Source: Novosphingobium sediminicola
GTDB taxonomy: Bacteria; Pseudomonadota; Alphaproteobacteria; Sphingomonadales; Sphingomonadaceae
DNA length: 64,000 bases
Assembly (NCBI RefSeq): GCF_014196525.1
Contig: NZ_JACIDX010000019.1
Location: 1-64,000 of the forward strand
Direction: 5' to 3'
Shown piece after piece: positions 34,914 to 44,099 of the stretch (position 1 is the first letter of the stretch; every line of letters begins with the position of its first letter). The notes under the pieces were generated by a model. The model did not search any database. It was given only the letters and a program-made list of their open reading frames with translations, and was not told the DNA's origin. The position numbers and the translations under genes are program-made.

Positions 34914-35471
34914 GATATCACATTGCGTTTTATCACTATTCTGGCCGCGCTGGGCGCTCCGCTGGCGGCTCATGCGGCAGACGCCAGAGTATGGCCCGCA
35001 CCCACCCCGCCCGCCATCGCTGGCAGCAGCGGCTATGTCGAAATTCCCGGCGCCGCCGTCACCCGCGACCCCAAGCGCAGCTATAAGGCGCTGTTCAGCG
35101 CGTCGACCGGCGCGCCCGTTCCGGCCCGGCCCCTGCCCGCGTTTGGGCGGGTGGCCTTGCAGCTTAACGGGCTGATCGCGGCCAAAGTGCCGGCCTCACA
35201 TATTTCCTTTGCGATGATCCTCTATGGAGCGGCGGCCGAAGCGGTGCTGACCGACGCGGAATATCGCAGGAAATACAATATCGACAATCCAAACAAGGCG
35301 ATCTTCAACGCGCTGCGTCAGGCGGGCGTGCGGATGATGGTCTGCGGCCAGTGGGCGGCGGGGCGCAACATTGCCCGCGATCAGCTCCTGCCCGGCATCG
35401 AGGTGGCCGAGGCGGCAACCTTGGTGCAGATCACCTATGCCAATGACGGATACGCCGTGCTGAACAACTGA
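34908..35471 (+). CDS. Periplasmic DsrE-family protein
   Basis: The 187-residue protein has a signal peptide (ITILAALGAPLAAHA, cleavage near 23) and a DsrE/DsrF-like alpha/beta fold. HISFAMILYGAAAEAVLTD and GVRMMVCGQWAAGRNIARDQ include the single Cys often conserved in the family. ITYANDGYAVLNN closes it. Exported DsrE proteins are common in proteobacteria but their role is unclear. It is separate from the alanine operon and is convergent with the permease gene. Confidence 0.65.
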   Translation: MMDITLRFITILAALGAPLAAHAADARVWPAPTPPAIAGSSGYVEIPGAAVTRDPKRSYKALFSASTGAPVPARPLPAFGRVALQLNGLIAAKVPASHISFAMILYGAAAEAVLTDAEYRRKYNIDNPNKAIFNALRQAGVRMMVCGQWAAGRNIARDQLLPGIEVAEAATLVQITYANDGYAVLNN

Positions 35472-35477
35472 TCCGCC

Positions 35478-36638
35478 TCAGCTCTCGGCCCGCTCCGCCG
35501 CCGCGCTTTCGCCGCGCACGGGGTTGAGCGGGCCTTTCACCGCGCCGATCCATTCGCGCCAGAGCAGCATCAGCACTGCCATCACCGCAGGCCCCATCAC
35601 CAGCCCGATCAGCCCCCAGCCCTCAACCCCGCCCAGAATGCCCAGCAGCACCCAGATGAAGGGCAGGCGGGTCGATCCGCCGATAAACACCGGGCGCACG
35701 AAATGATCGGCAATAAAGACCAGCGCCAGCCCGATCACCGCAACAATGGCAGCCGCCCACAGCTTGCCCCCCGCCACCAGAATGGCCGCGGCCACCACCA
35801 CCGCCACCGTCGCCCCGAACGGGATCGCCGAGAGCAGGCCCGTCAGCAGCCCCAGAAGCGCAGCATGGCTTGCCCCGGCAAGGCCATAGATCACGCCCAG
35901 TATCAGCCCTTCGCCAAAGCCGACGATGACCAGCCCGTTGACCGTGCCGCGAATGGCCAGCACCGCCTGATCGGCCACATTCTCGCCCGGCAGGCCAAAG
36001 GCGCGGCGGGTGGCCACGCGCATCGCCTGCGCCACGCTCTGCCCATCGCGCAGCAGGAAGAAGAGCGTCATCAGCATGAAGCCCACCAGCAGCAGCCGAT
36101 GCGCCAATCCGCCAAGGATCTTTTCCCCCGTGCCCAGCGACAGGCCCGAGGAAGGCCCGGCATGTTGCGACAGGCGGCTGATCCCTTCGGGCGTGCCCAG
36201 CGCCGATTGCCACCATGCCGCCGCCTGCTCGCCATAGGGCAGATGGTGCAGCACTTCGGGCACAGGCACCCCCTGCACCCGCGCAACGGCCAGCCATTGC
36301 GCCAGCGAGATCGTGTCGTGAAACACCGCATTGGCCACCATCACCAGCGGGATGACGAAGATCAGCAGGATGAACAGCGTAAAAGCGGCGGGCAGCGCCA
36401 CCGATTGCCCCCTTGGCCAGCGGCGCACACAGCGCTGATAAAGCGGCCAGAGCGAGACGGCAAAAATCCCACCCCAGCCCAGCGCATGCAGAAAGGGCCG
36501 CAGCGTCCACCACCCCGCCAGCGCCAGAAGCGCAATGGCCACCAGCGCCGCGATCCTCTGCTCCCGCCGCCACGCGTGGGGCTTGGGCGAAATCCAGGTT
36601 CCGGGGCGCGCAGCGTGGGGTTCGTCATGCATGGCCAC
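35478..36638 (-). CDS. AI-2E-family transporter
   Basis: The 386-residue membrane protein has about eight hydrophobic helices and the family's signature regions: an N-terminal pair (ALVAIALLALAGWW, WGGIFAVSLWPLY), a large periplasmic/cytoplasmic section, and a C-terminal set (NGLVIVGFGEGLILGVIYGL, FIWVLLGILGGVEGWGLIGL). Members export the AI-2 signal, act as Na/H antiporters, or are uncharacterised, so the substrate is unknown. It is convergent with the DsrE gene, 6 bp apart. Confidence 0.8.
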   Translation of the reverse strand: MAMHDEPHAARPGTWISPKPHAWRREQRIAALVAIALLALAGWWTLRPFLHALGWGGIFAVSLWPLYQRCVRRWPRGQSVALPAAFTLFILLIFVIPLVMVANAVFHDTISLAQWLAVARVQGVPVPEVLHHLPYGEQAAAWWQSALGTPEGISRLSQHAGPSSGLSLGTGEKILGGLAHRLLLVGFMLMTLFFLLRDGQSVAQAMRVATRRAFGLPGENVADQAVLAIRGTVNGLVIVGFGEGLILGVIYGLAGASHAALLGLLTGLLSAIPFGATVAVVVAAAILVAGGKLWAAAIVAVIGLALVFIADHFVRPVFIGGSTRLPFIWVLLGILGGVEGWGLIGLVMGPAVMAVLMLLWREWIGAVKGPLNPVRGESAAAERAES

Positions 36639-36678
36639 AGGCTAACCCAAGCCCGCGCCTTGCGCCAGATATTGCAGA

Positions 36679-37281
36679 TTACAACTGTGACGCGATGCCC
36701 GCGATGCCGTCGGCGGCGCATTTTTCCTCGATATGGGCGCTGGCCCCGCTGGTGGCGATGGCGCCCAGAAATGCGCCATGGCCAAAGATCGGCACCCCGC
36801 CGGGCAGCAGCGACATATTGGGCTTCACCTGATCGAGCAGCGCCGGGTCCTTCTCGATCCTTTGCCGCAATTCCAGCGTTGAGATGCGAAAGCCGACCAC
36901 GGTCAAGGTCTTGTGCATGGCCATGTAAATGCCATTCTCGCGCGTGCCGTCGGCGGCCAGCGCGGCCTTCAGATGGCCCTGCGCATCGGTGACGGCCACG
37001 GTGATCGCATAGCCATCGGCAGCGCAGGAGGCCAGCGCCGCCTGCGCCGCCATCGTCGCCAGGGCCTGGCTGAGCGAGGAGGCGGGGCGCGAGGCCTGCT
37101 GCCCCCTGCCCCCGGCGGGCGGGCCCAGGGGGACCTTCAACTGGGCGCTTTGAGGAATGTCGAAATAGTCGCCGGGCATGGATTGCGGGCTGGGGGGCGT
37201 GGTGTTGCGCGCCTCGGTCTGGGCATGGCCCGGTTGCGCCATTATCACCAGCGCCAGCGCCGCAAAGGACTTTGCCCGCAT
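36679..37281 (-). CDS. Secreted GlcG/HbpS-type heme-binding domain protein
   Basis: The 200-residue protein has a signal peptide (SFAALALVIMAQPGHA) and a DUF336/GlcG-HbpS domain (about 75-195: ITVAVTDAQGHLKAAL, MAMHKTLTVVGFRIST, LPGGVPIFGHGAFLGAIATS, IEEKCAADGIAGI). HbpS-type proteins bind heme or corrinoids, and others act as periplasmic sensors. ATG 37281 follows GAGGAG. It is divergent from a cytochrome-containing dehydrogenase gene, which would fit a heme-related or redox role, but that link is only positional. Confidence 0.75.
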   Translation of the reverse strand: MRAKSFAALALVIMAQPGHAQTEARNTTPPSPQSMPGDYFDIPQSAQLKVPLGPPAGGRGQQASRPASSLSQALATMAAQAALASCAADGYAITVAVTDAQGHLKAALAADGTRENGIYMAMHKTLTVVGFRISTLELRQRIEKDPALLDQVKPNMSLLPGGVPIFGHGAFLGAIATSGASAHIEEKCAADGIAGIASQL

Positions 37282-37467
37282 GATCTGTTCTCCTCGCCAT
37301 CCAGTTGTCTGTTCGCCAAATAGGGGGCGCAGAAGCAATCCCGGCGATCACAAGCGCGGCAACGCCAATTCAAAACAAGCAGCCCGGCACGGGCGCGCAG
37401 CAGGACCTTTCGCGCCAAGCCGCAGGCTGATATGCGAAGCACACCCTGATACCCGGAGAATGGATCC

Positions 37468-39168
37468 ATGCGTCTTGCTTTCCGCGCCGCCCTGCTGGCT
37501 GCCCCGCTGTTGCTGTGTGGCACCTATGCTCTGACCGCCGCCGGAAAAGCGCCGGGGACCGGATGCGCAAAGGACAATGGCGGCCTGTCGCTGCCGCCCG
37601 GTTTCTGCGCCACGGTCTTTGCCGACAAACTGGGGCATACCCGCCACCTGACCGTGGCGGGGGATGGCACGGTCTATGTCAATTCATGGTCGGGCCGCTA
37701 TTTCAGCAATGCGCCGGCGGCGCCCGGCGGCGGCTTTGTCATCGCCCTGCGCGACAGCAATGGCGACGGCGTGGCCGACCGCACCGCGCGCTTTGGCGCC
37801 AGCGAGGATAAGGGCGGCCATGGCGGAACCGGCATCGCCCTGTGGCATGGCGCGCTGTTTGTCGAGGAGCATGACACGATCATGCGCTATCCGATGAAGC
37901 CGGGCGCGCTGGCCCCGGCGGGCGCGGGTTCGACTGTCGTGAGCGCACTGCCGCTCTCGGGCGATCACCCGATGCACCCCTTTGCCATTCAGGCCGACGG
38001 CACGCTGCTGGTCAATTCCGGTTCGGCCAGCAATGCCTGCGAAAGCCCCAACCGCCAACCCGGCGCCAAGGGCCTTGCCCCCTGCACCGAGGCGCTGACG
38101 CGCGCGGGGATCTGGGCCTATCGCGCGGACAAGACCGGGCAGACCTTCGGCCCCGAGGCGCGCTGGGCCACCGGCATCCGCAACACCGGCGGGATCACCT
38201 TTGACAGCGCGGGCCGGATATTCGCCACCCAGCATGGCCGCGACCAGTTGGGTCAGAACTGGAGCCAGTATTACACGCAGCAGCAGGGCGTCGAACTGCC
38301 CGCCGAAATCCTGTTCTCGCCCCACAAGGGCGCCGATTTCGGATGGCCGACCTGTTATTTCGACGGGTTTGAAAACCGCCACAAGCTGGCCCCCGAATAT
38401 GGCGGCGACGGCAAGGCGCAGGGCGCCTGCGCAGGCAAGGATAGGCCTGTGGCGGCCTTCCCCGCGCATTGGGCGCCCAATGATGTGGCGATCTACACCG
38501 GGCGGGCTTTTCCCGCCGCCTATCAGCAGGGCGCCTTCATCGCCTTTCACGGTTCATGGAACCGCGCGCCCGCGCCGCAGGATGGCTATCTCGTGGCTTT
38601 CCAGCCCCTGCGCGAGGGCAAGGCGAGCGGGAAATGGATCCGCTTTGCCGATGGTTTTGCCGGGGGATTCAAAGAGCCGGGCCGCGCGCAGCATCGCCCC
38701 GCCGGGCTGGCGGTAGGGCCGGATGGCGCGCTCTATATTGCCGATGATGTGCGCGGGCGGATCTGGCGCGTCACCTATCGCGGGGCGGCCAATGCGCCGC
38801 TGACGCCTGCGCGCAAGGTCGAGGCGAAGGCGGCAGAGGCCAGCGCCGCCGGGCGCAGCCTGCCCGCCGGAATCACCGCGCAGCAGATCGCGCAGGGCCG
38901 CGCCATCTATCTGGGTCAGGCCAAGGGCGGGACCTGCGTGGGATGCCATGGCAGCGACGGGCGCGGGTCGATGGCGGGCGGATCGCTGATCGGGCCGGAG
39001 TTCCTGTGGAGCGACGGTTCGCCCGAAGGGCTGGCCGCGACGATCACCAAGGGCGTGGACAAGCCCAAGAAGGCCAGCGGCGCCATGCCCGCGCTGGGCG
39101 GGGCGGCGCTCTCGGCGGCGGATGTAAAGGCGGTGGCGGCCTATGTCTGGACGCTGGCGCATCCATGA
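37468..39168 (+). CDS. PQQ-type sugar (sorbosone-like) dehydrogenase fused to cytochrome c
   Basis: The 566-residue exported protein has a signal peptide. A six-bladed propeller of the sorbosone/soluble glucose dehydrogenase family fills about 45-430 (LSLPPGFCATVFADKLGHTR, TGIRNTGGITFDSAGRIFAT, FISFHGSWNRAP-like IAFHGSWNRAP). A C-terminal class I cytochrome c follows, with heme motif CVGCH at about 490 and a distal Met near MPALGG. It would oxidise a sugar or alcohol in the periplasm and pass electrons to its own heme. The substrate is unknown. It is coupled to the following thioesterase gene by an ATGA overlap. Confidence 0.8.
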   Translation: MRLAFRAALLAAPLLLCGTYALTAAGKAPGTGCAKDNGGLSLPPGFCATVFADKLGHTRHLTVAGDGTVYVNSWSGRYFSNAPAAPGGGFVIALRDSNGDGVADRTARFGASEDKGGHGGTGIALWHGALFVEEHDTIMRYPMKPGALAPAGAGSTVVSALPLSGDHPMHPFAIQADGTLLVNSGSASNACESPNRQPGAKGLAPCTEALTRAGIWAYRADKTGQTFGPEARWATGIRNTGGITFDSAGRIFATQHGRDQLGQNWSQYYTQQQGVELPAEILFSPHKGADFGWPTCYFDGFENRHKLAPEYGGDGKAQGACAGKDRPVAAFPAHWAPNDVAIYTGRAFPAAYQQGAFIAFHGSWNRAPAPQDGYLVAFQPLREGKASGKWIRFADGFAGGFKEPGRAQHRPAGLAVGPDGALYIADDVRGRIWRVTYRGAANAPLTPARKVEAKAAEASAAGRSLPAGITAQQIAQGRAIYLGQAKGGTCVGCHGSDGRGSMAGGSLIGPEFLWSDGSPEGLAATITKGVDKPKKASGAMPALGGAALSAADVKAVAAYVWTLAHP

Positions 39169-39584
39169 CACGGGGCATGATACCGGGCCTCACGCATCAG
39201 GAAAGCATGGTCGTGGCCGAGCGCCACACCGTGCCCCATGTCACGCCCGACTGGGCCGGTTTTGCCGATATGCCCCCGGTGCTGGCCACGGCGATGATGG
39301 TGGGCTTTATCGAAAACACCTGCATTCTGGCGCTGCGCCCCCATCTGCCGCCCGGCCAGTGCAGCGTGGGCACGCATGTCGATATCAGCCATATCGCCGC
39401 CACGCTGGCGGGCGCGACCATCACCGCGCAGGTCGAGCTGATCGCGGCAGAGGGGCGCAGGCTGGAGTTTCGCGTGGCCTGTTATGACGAATCCGGCCTG
39501 ATCGGCGAAGGCAGGCACCGCCGCGCGATCATCGACACCGAGCACTTTATGGAGCGTCTTGAGCAGAACCGCGCAACTCGCTGA
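39165..39584 (+). CDS. Hotdog-fold thioesterase (fluoroacetyl-CoA thioesterase-like)
   Basis: The 139-residue protein has the layout of FlK-like and related hotdog thioesterases: HTVPHVTPDWAGFADMPPVL, MVGFIENTCILALRPHLPPG and GTHVDISHIAATLAGATITA. The last contains the usual HVD-type catalytic segment. It should hydrolyse a small acyl-CoA. The start overlaps the dehydrogenase stop (ATGA); ATG 39177 is an alternative. Its 3' end overlaps the convergent EamA transporter gene by 38 bp. Confidence 0.7.
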   Translation: MTRGMIPGLTHQESMVVAERHTVPHVTPDWAGFADMPPVLATAMMVGFIENTCILALRPHLPPGQCSVGTHVDISHIAATLAGATITAQVELIAAEGRRLEFRVACYDESGLIGEGRHRRAIIDTEHFMERLEQNRATR

Positions 39585-40467
39585 CCAGCACGCCGACAAG
39601 GATCAGCACCCCGCCCAGCATGGCCAGCGCGGGCAGCCTGTCGCCCGCGATGCGCCCGACGATCCCGCCCCACACCGGCTCGCCCGCATAGATCACCGTG
39701 GCGCGCGTGGGCGACACCGTCTTTTGCGCCCAGTTCATCGCCAGTTGGATCAAGGTGCTGGCAAGGCCAAGGCCGACACCGGCCACCAGCCAGACCGGCG
39801 AGAAGGCAGGAACCCCCTCGCCCGCCAGCGGCATGGCGGCCAGGGAAAACAATCCGGCGGCCAGCAATTGCACCACCGTAACGCGGCGGCTGTCCACGCC
39901 ATGGGCAAAGCGGCTGATCAGGATAATCTCGGCGGCAATGGCGACGGCGCTGAGCAAAGTGGCCATCTCGCCGGTGCTGAGGCCAATATGCCCCGCCTTT
40001 GGCCCGGCCAGCAGGATCAGTCCGGCAAAGGCCAGCGCGATCCCGATCCAGCTCATGATATGCGGCATCCGGCGCAGCACCACCAGTTGCAGCAGCGGCA
40101 CCATCGGCACATAAAGCGCGGTGATAAAGGCCGACTGGCTGCTGGTGATCGTGCGCAGGCCGTAGGTTTGCAGGCCATAGCCAAGGAAGATCGCAAAGCC
40201 GATCAACGCCCCCGCGCCCAGTTCGCGGCGGTTGAGATCGCGCATCGTGCGGGCAAACAGCAGCCAGCCCCCCGCCCCCGCCACCATGAAGCGCAGGCCC
40301 ACAAAGAACAGCGCCCCGCTGTACTGCATCGCGGTGTGGACGATCAGAAAGGTTGTGCCCCACAGCATGGTGATGCCGATAAGGACCATTTCCTCGCGGC
40401 TGATCGACCATGATGCGGGCTTGCGCTGGGGCTTGTCTTGGGCGGCGATGTGCAACATAATGCACAA
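39547..40467 (-). CDS. EamA-family (DMT) transporter
   Basis: The 306-residue protein has ten hydrophobic helices in two EamA repeats: LIGITMLWGTTFLIVHTAMQ, AGALIGFAIFLGYGLQTYGL and later VIYAGEPVWGGIVGRIAGDR. Such drug/metabolite transporters usually export amino acids or metabolites. It is divergent from an XRE-cupin gene, a very common pairing in which the regulator controls the exporter. The first codons overlap an inverted repeat (separate entry). Starts at 40467 or 40458 are possible. Confidence 0.85.
   Translation of the reverse strand: MCIMLHIAAQDKPQRKPASWSISREEMVLIGITMLWGTTFLIVHTAMQYSGALFFVGLRFMVAGAGGWLLFARTMRDLNRRELGAGALIGFAIFLGYGLQTYGLRTITSSQSAFITALYVPMVPLLQLVVLRRMPHIMSWIGIALAFAGLILLAGPKAGHIGLSTGEMATLLSAVAIAAEIILISRFAHGVDSRRVTVVQLLAAGLFSLAAMPLAGEGVPAFSPVWLVAGVGLGLASTLIQLAMNWAQKTVSPTRATVIYAGEPVWGGIVGRIAGDRLPALAMLGGVLILVGVLVSELRGSAQDAP
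40449..40466. promoter_or_regulatory. Inverted repeat, candidate operator of the XRE-cupin/EamA pair
   Basis: TGTGCA-ACATAA-TGCACA is a 6-bp inverted repeat with 6-bp spacer, lying across the first codons of the transporter gene. A third TGCACA half-site occurs at 40487-40492, inside the start of the regulator gene. The position fits autoregulated divergent control. Confidence 0.5.
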
Positions 40468-40473
40468 CTAGCA

Positions 40474-41052
40474 ATGAGCAATATACTGCACAACCCTAAA
40501 TCGCACGGATCTCAATCCGATGTGCTCGTCCACGTCAGCCAGAACCTGCGCCGTTTCCGCCATGCTGCGGGGATGAGCCAGCAGGCGCTGGCCGATGCCT
40601 CGGGCATCAGCCGCCGGATGATCGTGGGCGTTGAAAATGGCGAGGCCAATGTCAGCCTTGCCAGTCTCGACAGGCTGGCCATCGCGCTGGGGGTCGATTT
40701 CACGGCCATGGTCAAAGGCCCCGGCGCCGAGATGCGCAACGTCAACGAAGCCATGTGGCGCGGCGCCGATCCGGCCGATTTCGCCCTGTTGCTGGGCAGC
40801 GCGCCCGCGCAAAAAGAGGCCCAGCTCTGGGTCTGGTCGCTGGCGCCGGGGCATCGCTATCAGGCCGAACCCGACCCGGCCGGTTGGCACGAAATCATCT
40901 ATGTCACGCAGGGCCGCCTCGCCCTTGAACTGGAGAGCGAGACGGTCCTGCTGAACCCCGGCGAGTTCCGCGTCTTTGCCAGCGATCAGCACTATGCCTA
41001 TGCCAATGCGGGCGAGGACGTGACGCATTTCCTGCGCAACAGCGTGTTGTAA
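40474..41052 (+). CDS. XRE-family regulator with C-terminal cupin
   Basis: The 192-residue protein has a Cro-type HTH at about 18-75 (NLRRFRHAAGMSQQALADAS, SGISRRMIVGVENGEANVSL) and a cupin sensor domain at about 110-190 (EIIYVTQGRLALELESETVL, LNPGEFRVFASDQHYAYANA). Cupin-HTH proteins sense small metabolites and often repress the adjacent exporter gene, here the divergent EamA. It is followed closely by the convergent amidohydrolase gene. Confidence 0.8.
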   Translation: MSNILHNPKSHGSQSDVLVHVSQNLRRFRHAAGMSQQALADASGISRRMIVGVENGEANVSLASLDRLAIALGVDFTAMVKGPGAEMRNVNEAMWRGADPADFALLLGSAPAQKEAQLWVWSLAPGHRYQAEPDPAGWHEIIYVTQGRLALELESETVLLNPGEFRVFASDQHYAYANAGEDVTHFLRNSVL

Positions 41053-41056
41053 CCTC

Positions 41057-44041
41057 TCACGGCTTGCGCTGCGCCTTGGCGATCAGCTCCTCGACGGTAA
41101 AGGGGCGGCCATTGGTGATGACCTGTTTCACCCGGAAGGTCGCGGCAATATCCTTGCGCGGATCGCCCTCGACCAGCGCAATGTCGGCCAGCTTGCCCGG
41201 CTCGATCGTGCCCGCGTCCAGATTGAGCGCGCGGGCCGAATTGACCGTAGCGGTCTGCAGCGCCTCAAACGGGGTGAACCCACCATCGACATAAGAGGAG
41301 ATTTCCGCCTGAAGATTGGGGGCGATCATCGTGTCGGTGCCTGCGGTAACCAGAGTGCCTGCCGCCTTCATGGCCTTCAGCCCCTCCAACTGCCCCGCCT
41401 GCATCGACAGCAAGGCAGGCGGCAAAGCCTCGCCCTCGCTGACCGTCTTGCGCGCCCATTCGGGATAGAGCGACAGGCGCGGATCGCGGCGAAATTCGGG
41501 ATGCTTGGCAAGGAAAATGTTGATCGAGCCGAAATTGGTCGGCGTCAGCGTGCGGCCCGAACGGCCGAACAACTGGATTACATCCTCATAGACCTTGCCC
41601 TGCGGCCCCTGCTTGGGCGAAAAACCACGCCGGCTGGTTGCGCCCAGATGCTCGGTATTATCGACGCCCGTATAGGCGGCGGGGAAGATCTCATGCGTGG
41701 CCACCGGCACGCCCATGTCATGCGCCGCCTCGACCAGACGCCGCTGACCGAAATCGGGCATGCGGACATAGGATTTGATGAGGTCATATTTCAGCGCCCG
41801 CGCGCGCACGATTTCCCGCTCCAGATGCGCCGGGCCGGACACCGCCACACCCATCCGGTAAAACACCCGCCGCCATTCCAGCAGCGGCCCGGTGGTATAG
41901 ATGCGCGGCCCGATCCGCACGCCCGCCTCGGATGCCTCGCGGTCCTCGATCCCGTCATAGGGCTGGTTGCCCGGATCGCGCACCGTGGTGATGCCATAGG
42001 ACAGCCACGCCAGATGCAGATTGGCCCCGAAATCCTTCTGCGCATGGGCATGATGGTCGATCAGGCCGGGAATCGCGGTCAGGGTCGGCGCCTCGATCAC
42101 CTTGTCGGCGCCCGCGTAGTTCCTGGGGTCATGATCCAGCACCGCGGCAATGCGGTTGCCCTCGATCACGATATCCTTGTTGGCCTGCGTGGCATCCTTC
42201 ACCGCATCGACCAGACCGCCTGCGTGGATGACGATTTTCGTCTTGGGAATGGCCAGCGTATAGGTGAAGTCGAGCGGCACCTCGCGGATCGCGCCGGTCT
42301 CGACGCTCACGATCTTCAGCTTGTCCGCCGCCTGAAACAGCACGGATTTCGCGTCGCTGCTCCATGTCGGATAATGTGAGATTTCGGACGTATAGGCGCG
42401 CGGAGAGCCAAGCGCCGTGCCATCGGGCGCGACCGGCCAGATTTTGAGCACGCCATCCTGAATGCCCGCCATCTTCTGCCCATCGGGCGACCACACCGGC
42501 CCGCCACCGCCACGCGAATCGAGCGAAGCCTTGTCCGCATCGCGCCAGAAGGGCGCGCCTTTTCCGTCGCTCGGCACCATCCAGATCTGGTTGTTGCCCT
42601 CGCGGAAACTGGTGGAATAGGGTTTGGACAGCGCGACCGCGACATAGCGGCCATCCGGGCTCCACGTCGGCTTGCCCGGCTGCGGCAGGCTGGGTTGCAG
42701 GCGGGTCATCACCCCGCTCTCCACATCCACCACCTGCAGCCCCGCCACGCCCCAGCGGCCGTCGGTATCGAGGAAGGCGATGCGCCGCCCATCGGGCGAC
42801 CATGCCGCGCCCAAAGGCTGGTTGCGGCTGCTCGTCACCTGCCGGTCCTTGCCGGTGGCCAGATCGCGCACCCAGATTTGAGGCAAGCCGCCGCCCTTGT
42901 CGGACGTATAGGCAAGGCTGCGCCCATCGGGCGACCATGCGGCATCGGCCTCCAGCGCCTCGTCATGGGTCAGGGCTTGCGGCTTGCCGCCCGTCGAGGG
43001 GACGACATAGAGATCGCCCAGCGCGATGAAGGCAATCTGCGCCCCATCAGGCGAAAGCGCGGGATGCTGAATGCCCAGCACACGGCGCGGGGCGGTGCTG
43101 GTGAAATCACGTTTGGCGCGGGTGTAAACCGGCTTCACCACCTCCAGCCGCGCGGTAAAGGGGATGGTGGCCAGTTTCGCGCCATTGCGGCGGCGGATCA
43201 GCCCGTCGGAAATGTAATAGGCATCGCCCCCCACCCATGTCGCGCGGAACGGAAAGACATTCTCCTTGCCTGACACCGCCTTGCCGTCGATTTCCAGATG
43301 GCTGCCCGCGCCATCGGCCACGACATAGGCCAACTCGCCCTTGGGCGACAGCGAGGGGCTGTCATAGCGGGCGCCCGTTGGGGCAGTGCGAAGGGGGGTC
43401 ACTTCCCCGCCATGCGCGGGGACGGAATAGAGACTGCCTGCGCCGGAAAAGACGATGGTGGCGCTGTCGGCGGACCATGCGGGTGCGCGGTCCTCTCGCG
43501 GGCCTTTGGTCAGTTGGGTCAGCGCCCCGTTGGCAATGTCGATGGTCCAGATGTCATAGCCGCCGCCCCGCTCGCTGGCAAAGGCGATGGTCTTGCCGTC
43601 AGGCGACCAGCTGGGTTCGCGGTCGTCGAATTCGCCATGGGTCAATTGGCGCGCGTCGCTGCCATCGGCGCGCGCGGTCCACAGGTCATAATCGCCGTCG
43701 CGATAGGCGTAATAGGCAATCCGCGATCCGTCCGGCGACCATGTGGGCAGATGCGCATCGTTGAAATAGTCGGTGATGCGTTTGGCCTCGCCGCCCTTGG
43801 CCGGGATGGTCCAGAGGCTGCCCTGAAGGTCGAAGGCCAGCCATTGCCCATCGGGCGAGGCGGCGACGGCATAGGATGTGCCCGCGTGGACATCGAAGGC
43901 TTGCGGAGTTTCGCCTCCCGGTGGTGGAAAATTGGCGGGCGGCGGCAGATTGGCGGGCGCGGCCATCGCGGGCGCCCCGAACAGCGCAAGGGCCAGCGCG
44001 ACAGGCGAGGCCCAAAGGAGGGGGCGCTTGGCGAAATTCAT
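41057..44041 (-). CDS. TolB-like beta-propeller fused to imidazolonepropionase-type amidohydrolase
   Basis: The 994-residue exported protein has a signal peptide, then a long array of TolB/WD40-like repeats with recurring WSPDGR motifs (about 60-600). An amidohydrolase domain follows: GLIDHHAHAQ supplies the metal-binding HxH, VATHEIFPA the next His, and GTDTMIAPN the metal Asp. Such fusions in sphingomonads and Bacteroidetes are thought to act on dipeptides or related amides in the periplasm. It lies 58 bp behind a TonB receptor gene on the same strand, so the receptor probably brings in its substrate. RBS GGAG precedes ATG 44041. Confidence 0.8.
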   Translation of the reverse strand: MNFAKRPLLWASPVALALALFGAPAMAAPANLPPPANFPPPGGETPQAFDVHAGTSYAVAASPDGQWLAFDLQGSLWTIPAKGGEAKRITDYFNDAHLPTWSPDGSRIAYYAYRDGDYDLWTARADGSDARQLTHGEFDDREPSWSPDGKTIAFASERGGGYDIWTIDIANGALTQLTKGPREDRAPAWSADSATIVFSGAGSLYSVPAHGGEVTPLRTAPTGARYDSPSLSPKGELAYVVADGAGSHLEIDGKAVSGKENVFPFRATWVGGDAYYISDGLIRRRNGAKLATIPFTARLEVVKPVYTRAKRDFTSTAPRRVLGIQHPALSPDGAQIAFIALGDLYVVPSTGGKPQALTHDEALEADAAWSPDGRSLAYTSDKGGGLPQIWVRDLATGKDRQVTSSRNQPLGAAWSPDGRRIAFLDTDGRWGVAGLQVVDVESGVMTRLQPSLPQPGKPTWSPDGRYVAVALSKPYSTSFREGNNQIWMVPSDGKGAPFWRDADKASLDSRGGGGPVWSPDGQKMAGIQDGVLKIWPVAPDGTALGSPRAYTSEISHYPTWSSDAKSVLFQAADKLKIVSVETGAIREVPLDFTYTLAIPKTKIVIHAGGLVDAVKDATQANKDIVIEGNRIAAVLDHDPRNYAGADKVIEAPTLTAIPGLIDHHAHAQKDFGANLHLAWLSYGITTVRDPGNQPYDGIEDREASEAGVRIGPRIYTTGPLLEWRRVFYRMGVAVSGPAHLEREIVRARALKYDLIKSYVRMPDFGQRRLVEAAHDMGVPVATHEIFPAAYTGVDNTEHLGATSRRGFSPKQGPQGKVYEDVIQLFGRSGRTLTPTNFGSINIFLAKHPEFRRDPRLSLYPEWARKTVSEGEALPPALLSMQAGQLEGLKAMKAAGTLVTAGTDTMIAPNLQAEISSYVDGGFTPFEALQTATVNSARALNLDAGTIEPGKLADIALVEGDPRKDIAATFRVKQVITNGRPFTVEELIAKAQRKP

Positions 44042-44099
44042 GGGATACTCCACGCAAGAAGACGCGGGGCCGCCATGATAGGCGGCCCCGCAAATATCA

